A DNA stretch of 64,000 nt, taken from an uncultured Fluviicola sp. (lineage in GTDB: Bacteria; Bacteroidota; Bacteroidia; Flavobacteriales_D; Crocinitomicaceae). The stretch covers positions 62,001-126,000 of the forward strand of contig NZ_CABHOL010000009.1 in the NCBI RefSeq assembly GCF_902168135.1. Direction: 5' to 3'. The translations under genes were made by a program, and so were the position numbers. Below are positions 17,255 through 26,193 of the stretch, one piece after another (within the stretch, counting starts at the first letter, position 1; the number at the start of each line of letters is the position of its first letter). The notes under the pieces were generated by a model, which was not told the origin of the DNA, did no database searches, and worked only from the letters and a program-made list of their open reading frames with translations.

Positions 17255-18238
17255 ATGAAGATCAGTATTCTTATTGTAACATTATTGGCCGGATCTATTG
17301 CTTTTTCTCAAACCGATGCAGAAAAACTACGGGATGATATCAAAAAACTCGACGCACTTCATGATTCGTTGATGCCAAAGAGATGGACAGTAACCAGTTT
17401 GTTCGGGTTGTCAGGATCACAAACAGCTTTTGTGAATTGGGCTGCCGGTGGTAGAAATAACGTTGCAGTTCTGGGATTCATTGATTTCTCTGCAATTTAT
17501 CAACATAGAAGAATCAAATGGTCAAACGATGTGAAACTGGCTTTGGGGGGAATGTATTACACGGATTCACTGGGGAAAGTTCAGGGACTTCAGAAAACCG
17601 ATGATCGCATTGACCTGGCAACTTCCATAGGTTATGAATTCAAAAAGCATTGGTTTGCAACGGCAATCGGCGGATTCCGGACACAATTCCTGGATGGTTT
17701 CAATTTCCCGAATGATTCTGTGCCGATATCGCGTTTTATGGCTCCCGGGTATGCTAGTTTTTCATTGGGTATCGAATATGCGCCGGTAGAATATTTCAAT
17801 GTTTACTTGTCCCCGATAGCTGCTAAAATGACTTTTGTAAACGATCAGCGCCTTGCCGATGCAGGAGCATTTGGAGTGCAGGCCGCAGAACTGGATACCA
17901 GCGGAAATGTGTTGAAAAGAGGTCTGCGTTTCAGAAACGAGATCGGAGCTTATTTCAGACTGCGGTTCCAAAAGGAATTGTTCAAGAATATTGAAATGAA
18001 AACGCGTTTGGAATTGTTTAGCAATTATGCTGAAAATCCGCAGAATATTGATGTAAACTTTGAAAACATCTTCACTTTTAAAGTCAATAAGTGGTTCCAG
18101 GCATCTTTACAGTGGAACCTGATCTATGATGACGATATTGATATTCGCGATTCAAAAGGCAAGACCGGACCGAGAACCCAGTTTAAATCTGTTTTGGGAA
18201 TAGGAATTTCGTACACTTTAACGAATACGAAAAAGTAA
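17255..18238 (+). CDS. DUF3078 outer-membrane beta-barrel protein
   Basis: 327 residues with a signal peptide (ISILIVTLLAGSIAFSQ). The mature part begins with a short helix, then shows the DUF3078 hallmark VNWAAGGRNNVAVLGFIDFS and a series of amphipathic beta strands ending in an aromatic-rich barrel (ASLQWNLIYDDDIDIRD to GIGISYTL). DUF3078 proteins are Bacteroidota outer-membrane proteins of unknown substrate. ATG at 17255 is preferred over the in-frame TTG at 17249. The VWA-like gene follows 18 nt later but has its own -7 box. Confidence 0.85.
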   Translation: MKISILIVTLLAGSIAFSQTDAEKLRDDIKKLDALHDSLMPKRWTVTSLFGLSGSQTAFVNWAAGGRNNVAVLGFIDFSAIYQHRRIKWSNDVKLALGGMYYTDSLGKVQGLQKTDDRIDLATSIGYEFKKHWFATAIGGFRTQFLDGFNFPNDSVPISRFMAPGYASFSLGIEYAPVEYFNVYLSPIAAKMTFVNDQRLADAGAFGVQAAELDTSGNVLKRGLRFRNEIGAYFRLRFQKELFKNIEMKTRLELFSNYAENPQNIDVNFENIFTFKVNKWFQASLQWNLIYDDDIDIRDSKGKTGPRTQFKSVLGIGISYTLTNTKK

Positions 18239-18244
18239 AAAGCG

Positions 18245-18252
18245 TATTTTCG
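18245..18252 (+). promoter_or_regulatory. -7 box (TATTTTCG) of the 18257 gene
   Basis: Identical to the box at 8974-8981 and at the same distance, 4 nt before ATG. One mismatch to TAnnTTTG. Confidence 0.45.
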
Positions 18253-18256
18253 TTCC

Positions 18257-20338
18257 ATGAATTATTTTTCCGATCATTCTTTATGGTGGTTGCTGCCTAT
18301 ATCCATACTTGCTGTAGGCTTCTCGTTTTATTATTATTTCCGGACGGAACAAAAATCGATCTGGCAGAAGAACCAGTTGCGCGTATTGTTTTCACTGCGT
18401 ACTCTGAGCCTTTTCCTAATTGGATTGCTGCTCCTGGGTTTAGTTTGGGAAACGATCACTTACCGTCCTGAAAAACCGTTGATCATTACGATGGTAGATT
18501 CGTCTTCTTCCATGATGAATTACAAGGACAGCAGTAATGTAAAGAAGCAGATCGGAAATTTCAGGCAAGAGCTTCCTAAGGTATTGGGCGACGGATATGA
18601 GTACCTGGAGCTTGCTGTGGGAACGAATGTCCGCGATTTGGATAAATTGTCCTTGAAAGATAAATCCAGTGACCTGGCAGCCGGGTTCAAACAGATCAAA
18701 GATCGTTTCTTCAACCGGAATATCGGAGCTATTATTTTAGTGTCGGATGGAAATTACAATCAGGGTGTTCACCCGATGTATGAAGCGGAACGAATTGAAT
18801 TGACACCGGTTTTTTCGCTTGCAGTGGGTGATACAACACTAAAACGCGATATTATCGTAAGATCGGTTAATTCCAATGAGGTAGCTTTTTTGAACAATGA
18901 ATTCCCGATCCAGGCATTGGTTGATTTCCAGCGTGTTCCTCCTGGTTCTTACCAGGTGAATTTACTGCAGAATGGAAAAGTGGTTCAGTCGCAGCGGGCA
19001 GTGGTGAGTAATTCCAGCCTGGACCAAAAAGAGTTTTTGTTTACGGTATTGGCTAAATCCAAAGGTTACCAGCGTTTTACGGTTTCTGTTCAAAGCATAA
19101 ACGGGGAATTTACCAAAGACAACAACCAGCAGACTTGTTTTGTAGAAGTCATTGACTCGAAAAGCAATGTTTTGTTGCTGGCAAGTGCACCGCACCCGGA
19201 TATCCAGGCTTTGCGCTCGGTTTTTGAACTGGACCAGGAAGCGGTAATTACTTCGGAATTAATAAGCAATTATTCGCTGGGAGCAAAAATTCCGGATTTT
19301 GTGGTTTGGTATGAGAATGGTTTACGACCGAATGCTTCTTTGTTCAAACAATTGCAGGAAAAGGGAATCCCGGTTTTAATGATCTTAGGTCCGGGTGTAT
19401 CGACCAGCTTGCTTCAAACATACGGACTAGCCATGAAATCTCCGAACGGGAACCAGTTTGAGGATGTTTATCCTTCGGTTGCCAAAGGGTTTAATTCATT
19501 TGGCTTATCGGCCGATTTTACATCGATTGTTCCTGTTTTGACGCCTTTGCGTACAAAATTCGGGATGTATAAACTTCCTGCAAACAGCGTGGTCATTCTG
19601 AATCAGCGTATCGGGAATATTTCGAAAGATAATCCATTGATTGCGGTTTCACAGACACAGAAGTCCAAAATAGGTTTTATCCTGGGAGAAGGTCTTTGGC
19701 GCTGGAAAATGAAGGAATTTATGCAGAAGAAAACAACTGCAGGTTTTGAAGAGTTTGTTCAGAAATTGACTCAGTATATTTCGGTGAAGCAAAACCGCGA
19801 ACCTCTGCGTGTAACACTTCCAAAGCGATTCAACACGATCGAAGATATCATTTTTAAAGCCGAATTTTACAATGAGTCCATGGAGTTAATTACGACTCCA
19901 AACCTGGAGATGACCATTACAAAACGTGGCGAAAAACCATTCAGGCAGTTATTTTCACCGACAGCCAATTTTTACCAGTTGAATGTGGGGCAATTAGAGT
20001 CCGGGACTTACGATTGGAAAGTGATTGCAGATAACAACGGGAAAAAATATGCGAAATCAGGATCTTTTGCGGTTGATGAAATTTCGCTGGAAGACCAGGA
20101 TACGCGTGCCAATTTCTCCACTTTAAATCAGTTGGCAGTGCAGTCGAATGGTTCCTACAAGACTTTGAGTCAGTACAAAGCATTGATCAGTGAAATTAAA
20201 ACCCGCGGAGATATTACAACCATTCAATATGAAGATACCGGTTACCAGGAACTGATTGACTGGAAATGGATCTTTGCACTGATTATAGCGCTGCTTTCAG
20301 CAGAGTGGTTCCTGAGAAGGTGGTGGGGATCGTATTAA
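18257..20338 (+). CDS. Membrane VWA-like protein related to BatA
   Basis: 693 residues. Two N-terminal membrane segments (LWWLLPISILAVGFSFYYYF and LSLFLIGLLLLGLVW) precede a von Willebrand A-like domain whose MIDAS motif DSSSS is present (MVDSSSSMMN, about residue 81), along with ILVSDGNYNQG. A long beta-rich region follows, and one membrane segment at the C-terminus (WKWIFALIIALLSAEWFL). Its layout parallels the BatA-type gene at 33592, but sequence similarity appears weak. Such proteins are probably held in the inner membrane with a periplasmic or cytoplasmic VWA domain; the function is not known. It has its own -7 box and a strong terminator. Confidence 0.78.
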   Translation: MNYFSDHSLWWLLPISILAVGFSFYYYFRTEQKSIWQKNQLRVLFSLRTLSLFLIGLLLLGLVWETITYRPEKPLIITMVDSSSSMMNYKDSSNVKKQIGNFRQELPKVLGDGYEYLELAVGTNVRDLDKLSLKDKSSDLAAGFKQIKDRFFNRNIGAIILVSDGNYNQGVHPMYEAERIELTPVFSLAVGDTTLKRDIIVRSVNSNEVAFLNNEFPIQALVDFQRVPPGSYQVNLLQNGKVVQSQRAVVSNSSLDQKEFLFTVLAKSKGYQRFTVSVQSINGEFTKDNNQQTCFVEVIDSKSNVLLLASAPHPDIQALRSVFELDQEAVITSELISNYSLGAKIPDFVVWYENGLRPNASLFKQLQEKGIPVLMILGPGVSTSLLQTYGLAMKSPNGNQFEDVYPSVAKGFNSFGLSADFTSIVPVLTPLRTKFGMYKLPANSVVILNQRIGNISKDNPLIAVSQTQKSKIGFILGEGLWRWKMKEFMQKKTTAGFEEFVQKLTQYISVKQNREPLRVTLPKRFNTIEDIIFKAEFYNESMELITTPNLEMTITKRGEKPFRQLFSPTANFYQLNVGQLESGTYDWKVIADNNGKKYAKSGSFAVDEISLEDQDTRANFSTLNQLAVQSNGSYKTLSQYKALISEIKTRGDITTIQYEDTGYQELIDWKWIFALIIALLSAEWFLRRWWGSY

Positions 20339-20340
20339 TT

Positions 20341-20390
20341 AAAAACGTAGGGGCGTCCTGGATAAGCCGGGACGCCCCTACGTTTTTTAA
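20341..20390. terminator. Strong bidirectional terminator
   Basis: A 14-bp perfect stem (ACGTAGGGGCGTCC paired with GGACGCCCCTACGT) with A and T runs on both sides. It lies between convergent genes, so it can end both transcripts. Confidence 0.92.
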
Positions 20391-20397
20391 CGATTAA

Positions 20398-21324
20398 TTA
20401 TTTTTTCTGGGGGGTCATATTCGCAGCCATCATCTGCTTTACGGTTTTTTCCATCCCGTCAACAGAACCATCTAAGAAAATGACGTTTCCTTTTCCTTTC
20501 TCGGCGAATTCCTTCACGGCTTCTGTCCACATGGAGAACAAGATCAGGGAAGTGTCCAGGTCTGCAGCTTTCATTTTTTCTGCAGCTTCTGTCATACCTT
20601 GTGCAACTTCCTCGCGGAATAAGGCAATCCCTTGTCCTTTCAACTGAGCCGCTTCTTTTTCTGCCTGTGCAGCAATTTTGATTGCGTTTCCGTCTGCTTC
20701 GGCGGCTTTTGTTTTGGTGATCAATAAAGCCTGACCTTCGTTTTCTGCAGCAGCCTTTAAGTTGTTGGAAGCCACTACTTTTGCCATGGAAGTCGTGATC
20801 TCAGCATCAAATGTGATGTCATTCAACTGTAGATCGATCAGGTGGAATCCCCATGTTTCAAGGGTGTGGTCCAGGCTTTCCTTAACATCTGCAACGATTT
20901 CACCACGCAGCAACAGGATTTCTGCCTGTTTTTTAGTTGCAACGAATCCGCGCACGGAACCTTCAATGGTGCGGATCAAAGCCTGAATGAAACTTCTTTG
21001 ATCGACAAATTTAAAGGCTACGTTCTTGATGGTTTCTTCCTGGCTGTCCAGTACCGAATAAACAAGCATTGCTTTGAAGTAAACATTTGCCTGGTCTTGC
21101 GTAATTGCCTGGAATTCCATTTCGATAGCGCGGTTTTGGATAGACACGCGGTTATTCAGGCGCTCGAAGAACGGAATGCGGAAGTTTAACCCCGGGTGCA
21201 TGATTCTGCGGTACTTACCGAACATAGTTACAACAGCAATGGTTCCCTGCTGAACGGTTACAAAGCTGAAGAAGAGAAGGAGCACAGCAACTCCGATTAG
21301 AATGTATTTGATTTCTACTACCAT
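20398..21324 (-). CDS. SPFH/Band 7 membrane protein (stomatin-like)
   Basis: 308 residues from the ATG at 21324 (MVVEIKYILIGVAVLLLFF); the longer frame to 21423 translates repeat DNA. One N-terminal membrane helix is followed by the Band 7 domain (VQQGTIAVVTMFGKYRR, PGLNFRIPFFERLNNRVSI) and a long Ala/Glu-rich coiled coil (residues about 190-260) typical of flotillin/stomatin oligomers. Such proteins form large membrane rings, often with a protease partner; no NfeD or protease gene is adjacent here. The -7 box is 16 nt upstream. It shares the bidirectional terminator with the 18257 gene. Confidence 0.9.
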   Translation of the reverse strand: MVVEIKYILIGVAVLLLFFSFVTVQQGTIAVVTMFGKYRRIMHPGLNFRIPFFERLNNRVSIQNRAIEMEFQAITQDQANVYFKAMLVYSVLDSQEETIKNVAFKFVDQRSFIQALIRTIEGSVRGFVATKKQAEILLLRGEIVADVKESLDHTLETWGFHLIDLQLNDITFDAEITTSMAKVVASNNLKAAAENEGQALLITKTKAAEADGNAIKIAAQAEKEAAQLKGQGIALFREEVAQGMTEAAEKMKAADLDTSLILFSMWTEAVKEFAEKGKGNVIFLDGSVDGMEKTVKQMMAANMTPQKK

Positions 21325-21340
21325 AAAAAGTGATTTGAAA

Positions 21341-21348
21341 CAAACATA
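21341..21348 (-). promoter_or_regulatory. SPFH gene -7 box (TATGTTTG)
   Basis: A perfect TAnnTTTG on the minus strand, 16 nt upstream of the ATG at 21324. It supports the shorter start. Confidence 0.5.
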
Positions 21349-21506
21349 ACTATAATTCAAAAGGTAAAATTCAAAATTTAAAATTTGAACACTTGAACTT
21401 TTGAACATTTCTGCTTGTTTCATTTTTTTCGAAAAAAGTTTTTCCTTGTTATAAAATAAACTGAAAAGAAATGCGTTAGAGTAAAAAACGCCCCTTTAAT
21501 AAGCCT

Positions 21507-21659
21507 ATGGTAAATAAATACTTGACAAACATGCAAACACAGGAAGTTACTGAGATTGCGAATCCATCCGCAGCTGTTATCAGTCAGATTCTGAACTACA
21601 GCAAATCATTGGAAGTAAAGAAATTAAAGCGCAAAAAAGTGCTTTTAAATTTAAACTAG
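21507..21659 (+). CDS. Small basic protein (50 residues)
   Basis: A short frame from ATG at 21507 encoding a 50-residue protein. It has a polar N-terminus (MVNKYLTNMQTQEVTE), a central helix (AAVISQILNYSKSLEV) and a very basic C-terminus (KKLKRKKVLLNLN). I recall similar short proteins with an ILNYSKSL-like phrase in Bacteroidota, but no function. A hairpin terminator starts directly after the stop, so this is an independent short transcript. Coding is supported by the intact frame and terminator placement only. Confidence 0.6.
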   Translation: MVNKYLTNMQTQEVTEIANPSAAVISQILNYSKSLEVKKLKRKKVLLNLN

Positions 21660-21660
21660 A

Positions 21661-21690
21661 AAAGAAGGGTCCTTAAACGGACCTTTTTTT
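21661..21690 (+). terminator. Terminator of the 50-residue gene
   Basis: GGTCC pairs with GGACC around a 6-nt loop, preceded by A-rich sequence and followed by seven T. It starts 1-2 nt after the stop codon. Confidence 0.85.
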
Positions 21691-21694
21691 GTTT

Positions 21695-21800
21695 ACCACC
21701 AAGCACACAAGGCACACGAAGATTTATTTGCCCAACCCGTCAATCTCGCAAACAATATTTTTAAAACAACCTCGTGAGCTTTGTGCGCCTCGTGTTAAAA
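21695..21800. repeat. Long imperfect inverted repeat (CACAAGGCACACGA type)
   Basis: ACCAAGCACACAAGGCACACGAAG is roughly complementary to the later CTCGTGAGCTTTGTGCGCCTCGTG. It is an intergenic hairpin-like element between the small gene and the M13 peptidase terminator. Confidence 0.5.
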
Positions 21801-21831
21801 CAAAAAGCACCACCCATTTCTGAATGATGCT
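21801..21831 (-). terminator. M13 peptidase gene terminator
   Basis: On the minus strand AGCATCATTC pairs with GGGTGGTGCT (three G-U pairs), then a T run. It lies 22 nt after the stop. Confidence 0.7.
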
Positions 21832-21852
21832 TCCATTATTTTTTATTCCGGA

Positions 21853-23925
21853 TTACCAGATTTTCGCAACTTTCTCATCCGGGTTACGCATTCTATCTCC
21901 CGGTTTTACGTTGAATGCCGCAAAGAATTCGGGGCAGTTCATCAATGGTCCGTTCACGCGGTACATGCCCGGTGAATGCGGATCCGTTGCAATTCTTTTC
22001 TTCAATTCCGCTTCCGTGTAATTGATCTTCCACAATTGGGCGTAGGAAATAAAGAAACGCTGAGCCGGAGTGTATCCGTCGATCATCACATTTTTCTTGA
22101 AATCATCGGTCATCGTGTAGGCGTAGTAAGCCATTGTCAAACCTCCAAGGTCAGCAATGTTCTCTCCCATGGTCAATTCCGGATTCACACAGTTGTCCGA
22201 AATAGGGCAGAACGAACTGAATGTTTTTCCTAAGATTTCTGTTTTGGAAACAAATTTTTGCTTGTCGGTATCCTGCCACCAGTCGTTGAAACTTCCGTCA
22301 GCTGCGAATTTGGAACCGTTGTCATCGAATCCGTGTGTGAACTCATGTCCGATTACCATTCCGATCCTTCCGTAGTTTACCGCATCTTCTGCATTTTCAT
22401 CGAAGAAAGGAGGCTGCATGATTCCGGCTGGGAAAGCAATCTCGTTCAAAAGCGGATGATAATAAGCATTCACTAAGTGTGCGGGCATTTCCCATTCTTT
22501 ACGGTTGACAGGTTTGTGTAATTTTTCCAGGTTTTCTTTGAAAGCGAAATTTCGGCTGTTATCCGTGTTTGCAACATAATCAACCGGACTGATCACCAAT
22601 CCTTTGTAGCTTTTCCATTCATCCGGGAAACCTAGTTTTCTTCCGATTGCATTTAATTTTGCCAAAGCTTCCTTTTTGGTATTGTCAGACATCCAGTCTA
22701 AACCGTTGATACGCATTCTGAAGCTTGCCAACAGATTATCCACCATCGTGTTTACCCTGTTTTTTGCATTTACGGAAAAACTTTTTTCTACAAATGCTTT
22801 TCCAAGTAATTCAGATAAAGTTGAACCTGTGATTTCTTCAATGCATCGCTCTTCGATAGGTTTCATAGTGCCTGTACCGCTCAAAACCCCACTGTAGAAC
22901 TCAAAGTTGTGTTGTACCCACTCCTCATCCAGTTTGCCCGCGTATGCATTAATCGTACACCAGGACAAGTAATTACTCCAGGATTGGAAAGAGACTTTGT
23001 CCATCATGGTATTAATCTGTTTCATGAAGTCAGGCTGTCCAACGATCAGTGAATCAAAATGTTCGCATCCGATTTTTGTGAGGTAAGCTTCAAAGTCGAA
23101 CTTAGGCATTGCTTTCACAACCTGGTCCAGCGACATTTTGTTGTAAGTCTTTTCCGGAAGGCGGGATTCAGCCGGGGTCATCATGGCAGCAGCCAATTCT
23201 TTCTCAAAATTAAAGATGTCGTTTGCTTTCTTTTTCGCAGCCTCTTCCGATTCACCCAATAGTTGAAACGATTTTTGAATGTGCATGATGTAAGCATCAC
23301 GAATTGCCTGCTTGTTATCCTGGAAATAGTAATCGCGGTTCGGTAGTCCGATTCCGCCTTGTCCCCAGTAAGCAACGTTTTTGTTAACGTCTTTGAGATC
23401 TTGTCCGACCCCGAAACCGAAAACGGATTCAATTCCGTACTGGTGCTGCTGAGCTATTACTCCAACAAATTCGTCTTTTGATTTCATTTCGGAGATCTTT
23501 GCCAAACGATCTGTCAAAGGTTTTGAACCCGCTGCATTGCGGACAGTCATATTGGTGTAAGAGGTGTAATAATCCCCCAACAACTGGTCCTGGCTTCCGG
23601 AAGTTTTTGCAGTGGAAGCTGTAGCAGATTGAAGGATCTCCTTCAGGGTAGCTTTATTTCTCTTGTCCAGTTCGTTGAAGCTTCCCCAACGGGATTCGGT
23701 ATTTGGTACCGGGTTGTTCTTACACCATGTTCCGTTCGCAAATTGGAAGAAATCATCCTGCGGTTTCACGGAAAGATCCATGTAAGAAACATCAATGCTT
23801 GTAGGTTTTGAAGAAACTTCTGTAGCGGTAGCAGCCACTTTTTCAGGAGCTTCGGTATGCGTTTTAGGCGAGCAGGCAACCAGTGAAGTTGCGACAACCG
23901 CCAGCGGTAAAATTTTGTTAACCAT
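21853..23925 (-). CDS. M13 family zinc metallopeptidase lipoprotein (PepO/neprilysin-like)
   Basis: 690 residues. A lipoprotein signal (AVVATSLVACSP) leads into the M13 N-terminal domain (IDVSYMDLSVKPQDDFFQFANG). The catalytic domain carries the zinc motif in IGHEFTHGFDDNGSKF (HEFTH) and the third ligand in GENIADLGG. It also has the family NAYYHPLLNEIAFPAGI substrate-binding motif. It is expected to degrade oligopeptides in the periplasm or at the outer membrane. Its start overlaps the last 8 nt of the upstream acetyltransferase gene, so it is translated from a shared mRNA. Confidence 0.93.
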   Translation of the reverse strand: MVNKILPLAVVATSLVACSPKTHTEAPEKVAATATEVSSKPTSIDVSYMDLSVKPQDDFFQFANGTWCKNNPVPNTESRWGSFNELDKRNKATLKEILQSATASTAKTSGSQDQLLGDYYTSYTNMTVRNAAGSKPLTDRLAKISEMKSKDEFVGVIAQQHQYGIESVFGFGVGQDLKDVNKNVAYWGQGGIGLPNRDYYFQDNKQAIRDAYIMHIQKSFQLLGESEEAAKKKANDIFNFEKELAAAMMTPAESRLPEKTYNKMSLDQVVKAMPKFDFEAYLTKIGCEHFDSLIVGQPDFMKQINTMMDKVSFQSWSNYLSWCTINAYAGKLDEEWVQHNFEFYSGVLSGTGTMKPIEERCIEEITGSTLSELLGKAFVEKSFSVNAKNRVNTMVDNLLASFRMRINGLDWMSDNTKKEALAKLNAIGRKLGFPDEWKSYKGLVISPVDYVANTDNSRNFAFKENLEKLHKPVNRKEWEMPAHLVNAYYHPLLNEIAFPAGIMQPPFFDENAEDAVNYGRIGMVIGHEFTHGFDDNGSKFAADGSFNDWWQDTDKQKFVSKTEILGKTFSSFCPISDNCVNPELTMGENIADLGGLTMAYYAYTMTDDFKKNVMIDGYTPAQRFFISYAQLWKINYTEAELKKRIATDPHSPGMYRVNGPLMNCPEFFAAFNVKPGDRMRNPDEKVAKIW

Positions 23926-24382
23926 TGTTTTCAGGATTTAAAAGCATTTCAACATGTGGGATTTCATCTTCAAAGTATTCTTTACCTGTAGATACAAATC
24001 CGGATTTATTATAGAACTTTTCCAGGTGTTTTTGGGCCGAGATACGAATCGGAACTTTTCCGAATTCTTCATGGACAAACTGGATACATTTTTCCATCAA
24101 TTCATATCCGATACCATTTCCACGGCATTCGTTGGTTAGAACCACACGACCGATGGCAACTTCCGGGTAGGAAATTCCGGGGTGGAGGATACGCGCAGTG
24201 GCAATCACATCTCCTTTTCCGTCGCGCAGAAGCAGGTGATAGGCTTTCTTATCTTTTCCGTCCAGATCCAGGTAAGAACAGTTTTGTTCCACTACAAAAG
24301 CTTTCAGTCTCAAGGCAATAATGTCGTGAAACTCATTCAGTGTTAGTTCTTTGTAAGGTTTGAATTGCCAGTCTAAATGCAT
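23918..24382 (-). CDS. GNAT N-acetyltransferase, ElaA-like
   Basis: 154 residues from the ATG at 24382 (MHLDWQFKPYKELTLNE); the frame is open to 24412 through repeat sequence. ElaA-type hallmarks: LRLKAFVVEQNCSYLDLDGKD near the N-terminus, the acetyl-CoA loop region IGRVVLTNECRGNGIGYELM (Q/RxxGxG/A form RGNGIG), and the closing FYNKSGFVSTG. The substrate is unknown. It overlaps the M13 peptidase gene by 8 nt, so both are in one operon. Confidence 0.87.
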   Translation of the reverse strand: MHLDWQFKPYKELTLNEFHDIIALRLKAFVVEQNCSYLDLDGKDKKAYHLLLRDGKGDVIATARILHPGISYPEVAIGRVVLTNECRGNGIGYELMEKCIQFVHEEFGKVPIRISAQKHLEKFYNKSGFVSTGKEYFEDEIPHVEMLLNPENNG

Positions 24383-24450
24383 ACTATTAATTATTAATGG
24401 GTTAATTATCAATTATCAAACTTGATAATTCTGAAATTGATAATTGATAA
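24383..24450. repeat. AT-rich palindromic intergenic repeat
   Basis: TTAATTATCAATTATCAA pairs with TTGATAATTGATAATTA around a short loop. It belongs to the family at 40-107 and separates the carboxylase 3' end from the acetyltransferase start. Confidence 0.7.
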
Positions 24451-26094
24451 TTACGTCTGGATTACTCCAACATTATACGGTTTTTCTGCTTTTTTATGGT
24501 TTGCCATTTCAATCCCGATAGACAAGAATTCTCTTGTTTTCGCAGGATCGATGATTGCATCCAACCATAAGCGTGAAGCTGCGTAGTAAGGTGAAATCTG
24601 TTCGTCGTAACGCGCTTTGATCGTATTGTAAAGTTCGGATTCTCTTTCCGGTGTAATTTCTTCACCACGTGCTTTCAAAGAAGCAACTTCGATCTGAAGC
24701 AAGGTCTTAGCAGCTGAAGCACCGCTCATCACAGCAACTTCGGCAGTCGGCCAGCCAACGATTAATCGCGGATCATAAGCTTTCCCGCACATGGCATAGT
24801 TCCCGGCTCCGTAGGAGTTTCCTACTACAACAGTGAACTTCGGAACTACCGAATTTGCCATTGCATTTACCATTTTAGCCCCGTCTTTGATGATTCCGGC
24901 GTGTTCTGATTTGGATCCGACCATGAACCCGGAAACATCCTGGAAGAAGATCAGCGGAATATTCTTTTGATTGCAGTTCATGATGAAACGTGCGGCTTTG
25001 TCGGCAGAATCGTTGTAGATTACACCACCGAACTGCATTTCACCTTTCGCGTTTTTGGAAAGCTCGCGCTGATTGGCTACAATTCCCACGCTCCAGCCAT
25101 CCAGGCGGGCATAAGCACAAACGATTGTTTTTCCGTAATCGCTCTTATATTCTGTGATACTTCCTTCGTCAAAAATGCAATCCAGGATATCGTGGACATT
25201 GTATGGTTTTGCTCTTTCTGAAGGCAGGATTCCATATACTTTTTTAGCATCTTCCTTCGGTGCAACCGGCTCAATGCGGTCAAATCCTGCAGATTCAGGA
25301 GCTCCGATCTGGCTCATCATTTTTCGGATCGTTTTCAGGCATTCTTCGTCATTTGCAACTTTGTAATCACAAACTCCGGAGATTTCAGTGTGCGTGGTTG
25401 CTCCGCCAAGTGTTTCGTTATCGATGTTTTCACCGATAGCTGCTTTTACCAGGTAAGATCCGGCCAGGAAGATAGTTCCCGTTTTGTCAACGATCAAAGA
25501 TTCATCCGACATGATAGGAAGGTATGCACCACCGGCAACACAGCTTCCCATTACGGCTGCAATTTGGGTGATTCCCATGGAACTCATTACGGCGTTATTT
25601 CTGAAAATACGTCCGAAATGCTCTTTATCCGGGAAAATCTCGTCCTGCATCGGAAGATAAACTCCAGCTGAGTCCACCAGGTAGATAATCGGAAGTTTAT
25701 TTTCCATGGCAATTTCCTGGGCGCGCAGGTTTTTCTTCCCGGTAATCGGGAACCAGGCTCCGGCTTTTACTGTTGCATCATTGGCAACCACAATACATTG
25801 TTTCCCGGAAACTTTTCCGATCACCATCACAACTCCGGCAGAAGGGCATCCGCCGTGTTCTTTATACATTCCCATTCCGGCAAAAGCACCTACCTCAAAG
25901 CGCGGGGTATTCGCATCAAGCAGCATGTCAATTCGCTCACGGGCTGTCATTTTTCCTTTTTCGTGATGTGCAGCGATGCGTTTTTCACCACCGCCTTTCA
26001 TAATAGAAGCTAGTTCCGACTCCATGCGGGAGATTTTCAGCCTCATTTCATCGTCGTTCTTATTGAATTCCAATTCTTTTGAATCAATTGCCAT
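24451..26094 (-). CDS. Acyl-CoA carboxylase beta (carboxyltransferase) subunit
   Basis: 547 residues from the ATG at 26094 (MAIDSKELEF). It transfers carboxyl from biotin to an acyl-CoA. Two crotonase-like halves are visible: the N-terminal one with HEKGKMTARERIDMLLD and SAGVVMVIGKVSGKQCIVVA, GGAYLPIMSDE and GGATTH; the C-terminal one with IIKDGAKMVNAMANSVVPK and VVGNSYGAGNYAMCGKAYDP. The sequence most resembles methylcrotonyl-CoA carboxylase type beta subunits (leucine breakdown), though propionyl- or geranyl-CoA is possible. No biotin-carrying alpha subunit lies beside it. A -7 box lies 22 nt upstream. Confidence 0.88.
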   Translation of the reverse strand: MAIDSKELEFNKNDDEMRLKISRMESELASIMKGGGEKRIAAHHEKGKMTARERIDMLLDANTPRFEVGAFAGMGMYKEHGGCPSAGVVMVIGKVSGKQCIVVANDATVKAGAWFPITGKKNLRAQEIAMENKLPIIYLVDSAGVYLPMQDEIFPDKEHFGRIFRNNAVMSSMGITQIAAVMGSCVAGGAYLPIMSDESLIVDKTGTIFLAGSYLVKAAIGENIDNETLGGATTHTEISGVCDYKVANDEECLKTIRKMMSQIGAPESAGFDRIEPVAPKEDAKKVYGILPSERAKPYNVHDILDCIFDEGSITEYKSDYGKTIVCAYARLDGWSVGIVANQRELSKNAKGEMQFGGVIYNDSADKAARFIMNCNQKNIPLIFFQDVSGFMVGSKSEHAGIIKDGAKMVNAMANSVVPKFTVVVGNSYGAGNYAMCGKAYDPRLIVGWPTAEVAVMSGASAAKTLLQIEVASLKARGEEITPERESELYNTIKARYDEQISPYYAASRLWLDAIIDPAKTREFLSIGIEMANHKKAEKPYNVGVIQT

Positions 26095-26116
26095 GTTTCT
26101 TCGTTTATTAGCGTTC

Positions 26117-26124
26117 CAAATATA
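26117..26124 (-). promoter_or_regulatory. Carboxylase -7 box (TATATTTG)
   Basis: A perfect TAnnTTTG on the minus strand, 22 nt before the ATG at 26094. It supports that start over the one at 26127. Confidence 0.5.
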
Positions 26125-26181
26125 CACAATTCACTGTAGAAACTTTCCTGGGCAATCGGAAAGAATGACCGATTTCTAAAT

Positions 26182-26189
26182 TACTTTTG
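26182..26189 (+). promoter_or_regulatory. pcm -7 box (TACTTTTG)
   Basis: A perfect TAnnTTTG ending 4 nt before the pcm ATG, predicting a leaderless mRNA. Confidence 0.55.
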
Positions 26190-26193
26190 TTGG

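Noticed and set aside
21325-21423. N-terminal extension of the SPFH protein
   Set aside because: The extra 33 codons translate intergenic repeat words, and a -7 box lies inside this region.
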